Assembly: GCA_002378565.1 (NCBI GenBank)
Contig: DFSH01000073.1
Span: 1 to 6,905 of the forward strand
Direction of reading: 5' to 3'
From: Flavobacteriales bacterium UBA3442
GTDB taxonomy: Bacteria > Bacteroidota > Bacteroidia > Flavobacteriales > Schleiferiaceae
DNA length: 6,905 nucleotides
Of the stretch, positions 6,809-6,905 are shown one piece after another (position 1 is the first letter of the stretch; every line of letters starts with the position of its first letter). Under the pieces are notes generated by a model. That model was given only the letters and a program-made list of their open reading frames with translations, was not told the origin of the DNA and did not search any database. A program made the position numbers and the translations under genes.

Positions 6809-6822
6809 GGCATGTATATTTG
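6793..6822 (+). promoter_or_regulatory. Bacteroidota-type promoter for the tRNA-Asp transcript
   Basis: TATATTTG at 6815-6822 matches the Bacteroidota -7 consensus TAnnTTTG exactly. ATTG at 6793-6796 contains the TTG core of the -33 element (TTTG), and the 18-base spacer (6797-6814) lies within the accepted range. The -33 element sits inside the last codons of the permease gene. Transcription would begin near 6828-6831, about 32-35 bases before the mature tRNA 5' end, which RNase P would then generate. No experimental start site is available. Confidence 0.65.
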
Positions 6823-6862
6823 CAGCCTCTTTGGAGCAAATGTCTTTTAGACGCTTCAATCA

Positions 6863-6905
6863 GGTGTGGTAGTTCAGTTGGTTAGAATATCGGCCTGTCA
6901 CGCCG
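6863..6905 (+). tRNA. tRNA-Asp (anticodon GTC), 3' part beyond the window
   Basis: The first 43 bases of a tRNA are visible. The acceptor 5' strand is GGTGTGG (6863-6869), followed by TA. The D-arm is GTTC-AGTTGGTTA-GAAT (6872-6888). After one A come the anticodon 5' strand TCGGC (6890-6894), the loop CTGTCAC (6895-6901) with anticodon GTC at 6897-6899, and GCCG, the start of the closing strand. D-arm and anticodon loop are nearly identical to the Escherichia coli tRNA-Asp that reads GAC/GAU. The T-arm and 3' acceptor strand lie beyond the window, so integrity cannot be judged. Confidence 0.93.

Noticed and set aside
1..6905. CRISPR arrays, insertion sequences, toxin-antitoxin or phage-defence genes
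   Set aside because: I saw no spaced direct-repeat arrays, transposase motifs, terminal inverted repeats or defence-type domains; conserved genes and short gaps account for nearly all of the window.

Overview
The window looks like compact chromosomal DNA from a member of the Bacteroidota, probably a Flavobacteriia-like lineage. Four observations support this, although taxonomy was not tested by search. HtpG and the FtsX/LolE-type permease carry the wording typical of that phylum, for example the 'LDPVTYYVDHVPV' stretch near the permease C-terminus. Histidine-derived formiminoglutamate is handled by a bifunctional FtcD. None of the four visible start codons has a Shine-Dalgarno sequence. A consensus Bacteroidota promoter (ATTG, 18 bp, TATATTTG) lies upstream of the tRNA gene.

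Layout, left to right. (1) Bases 1-621, plus strand: the 3' part of an alpha/beta-hydrolase of the esterase D / enterochelin-esterase-like family, cut by the window edge. (2) Bases 615-2315, minus strand: a full-length bifunctional glutamate formimidoyltransferase / formimidoyl-THF cyclodeaminase (ftcD), overlapping the esterase tail to tail by 7 bases. (3) Bases 2316-2463: a 148-base divergent regulatory region holding several inverted repeats. (4) Bases 2464-4353, plus strand: the Hsp90-family chaperone gene htpG. (5) Bases 4371-4403: a 15-bp hairpin terminator between convergent genes. (6) Bases 4402-5607, minus strand: a secreted exo-beta-N-acetylmuramidase of the NamZ/DUF1343 family. (7) Bases 5606-6808, plus strand: an FtsX/LolE-type ABC transporter permease whose ATG interlocks with the namZ ATG in a single CATG. 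(8) Bases 6793-6822: a Bacteroidota-type promoter. (9) Bases 6863-6905: the 5' part of tRNA-Asp(GTC), cut by the window edge.

The genes do not form one pathway. FtcD links histidine breakdown to the one-carbon folate pool, HtpG is a cytosolic chaperone, and NamZ and the permease both concern the cell envelope (peptidoglycan recycling, and lipoprotein or other export). Genes alternate in orientation and gaps are almost absent. The main interest is therefore in the junctions: a 7-base convergent overlap, a terminator that runs into a stop codon, and a divergent pair with no intergenic DNA. I see no mobile element, CRISPR array, defence system or other clearly new system, and the gene content is ordinary housekeeping.
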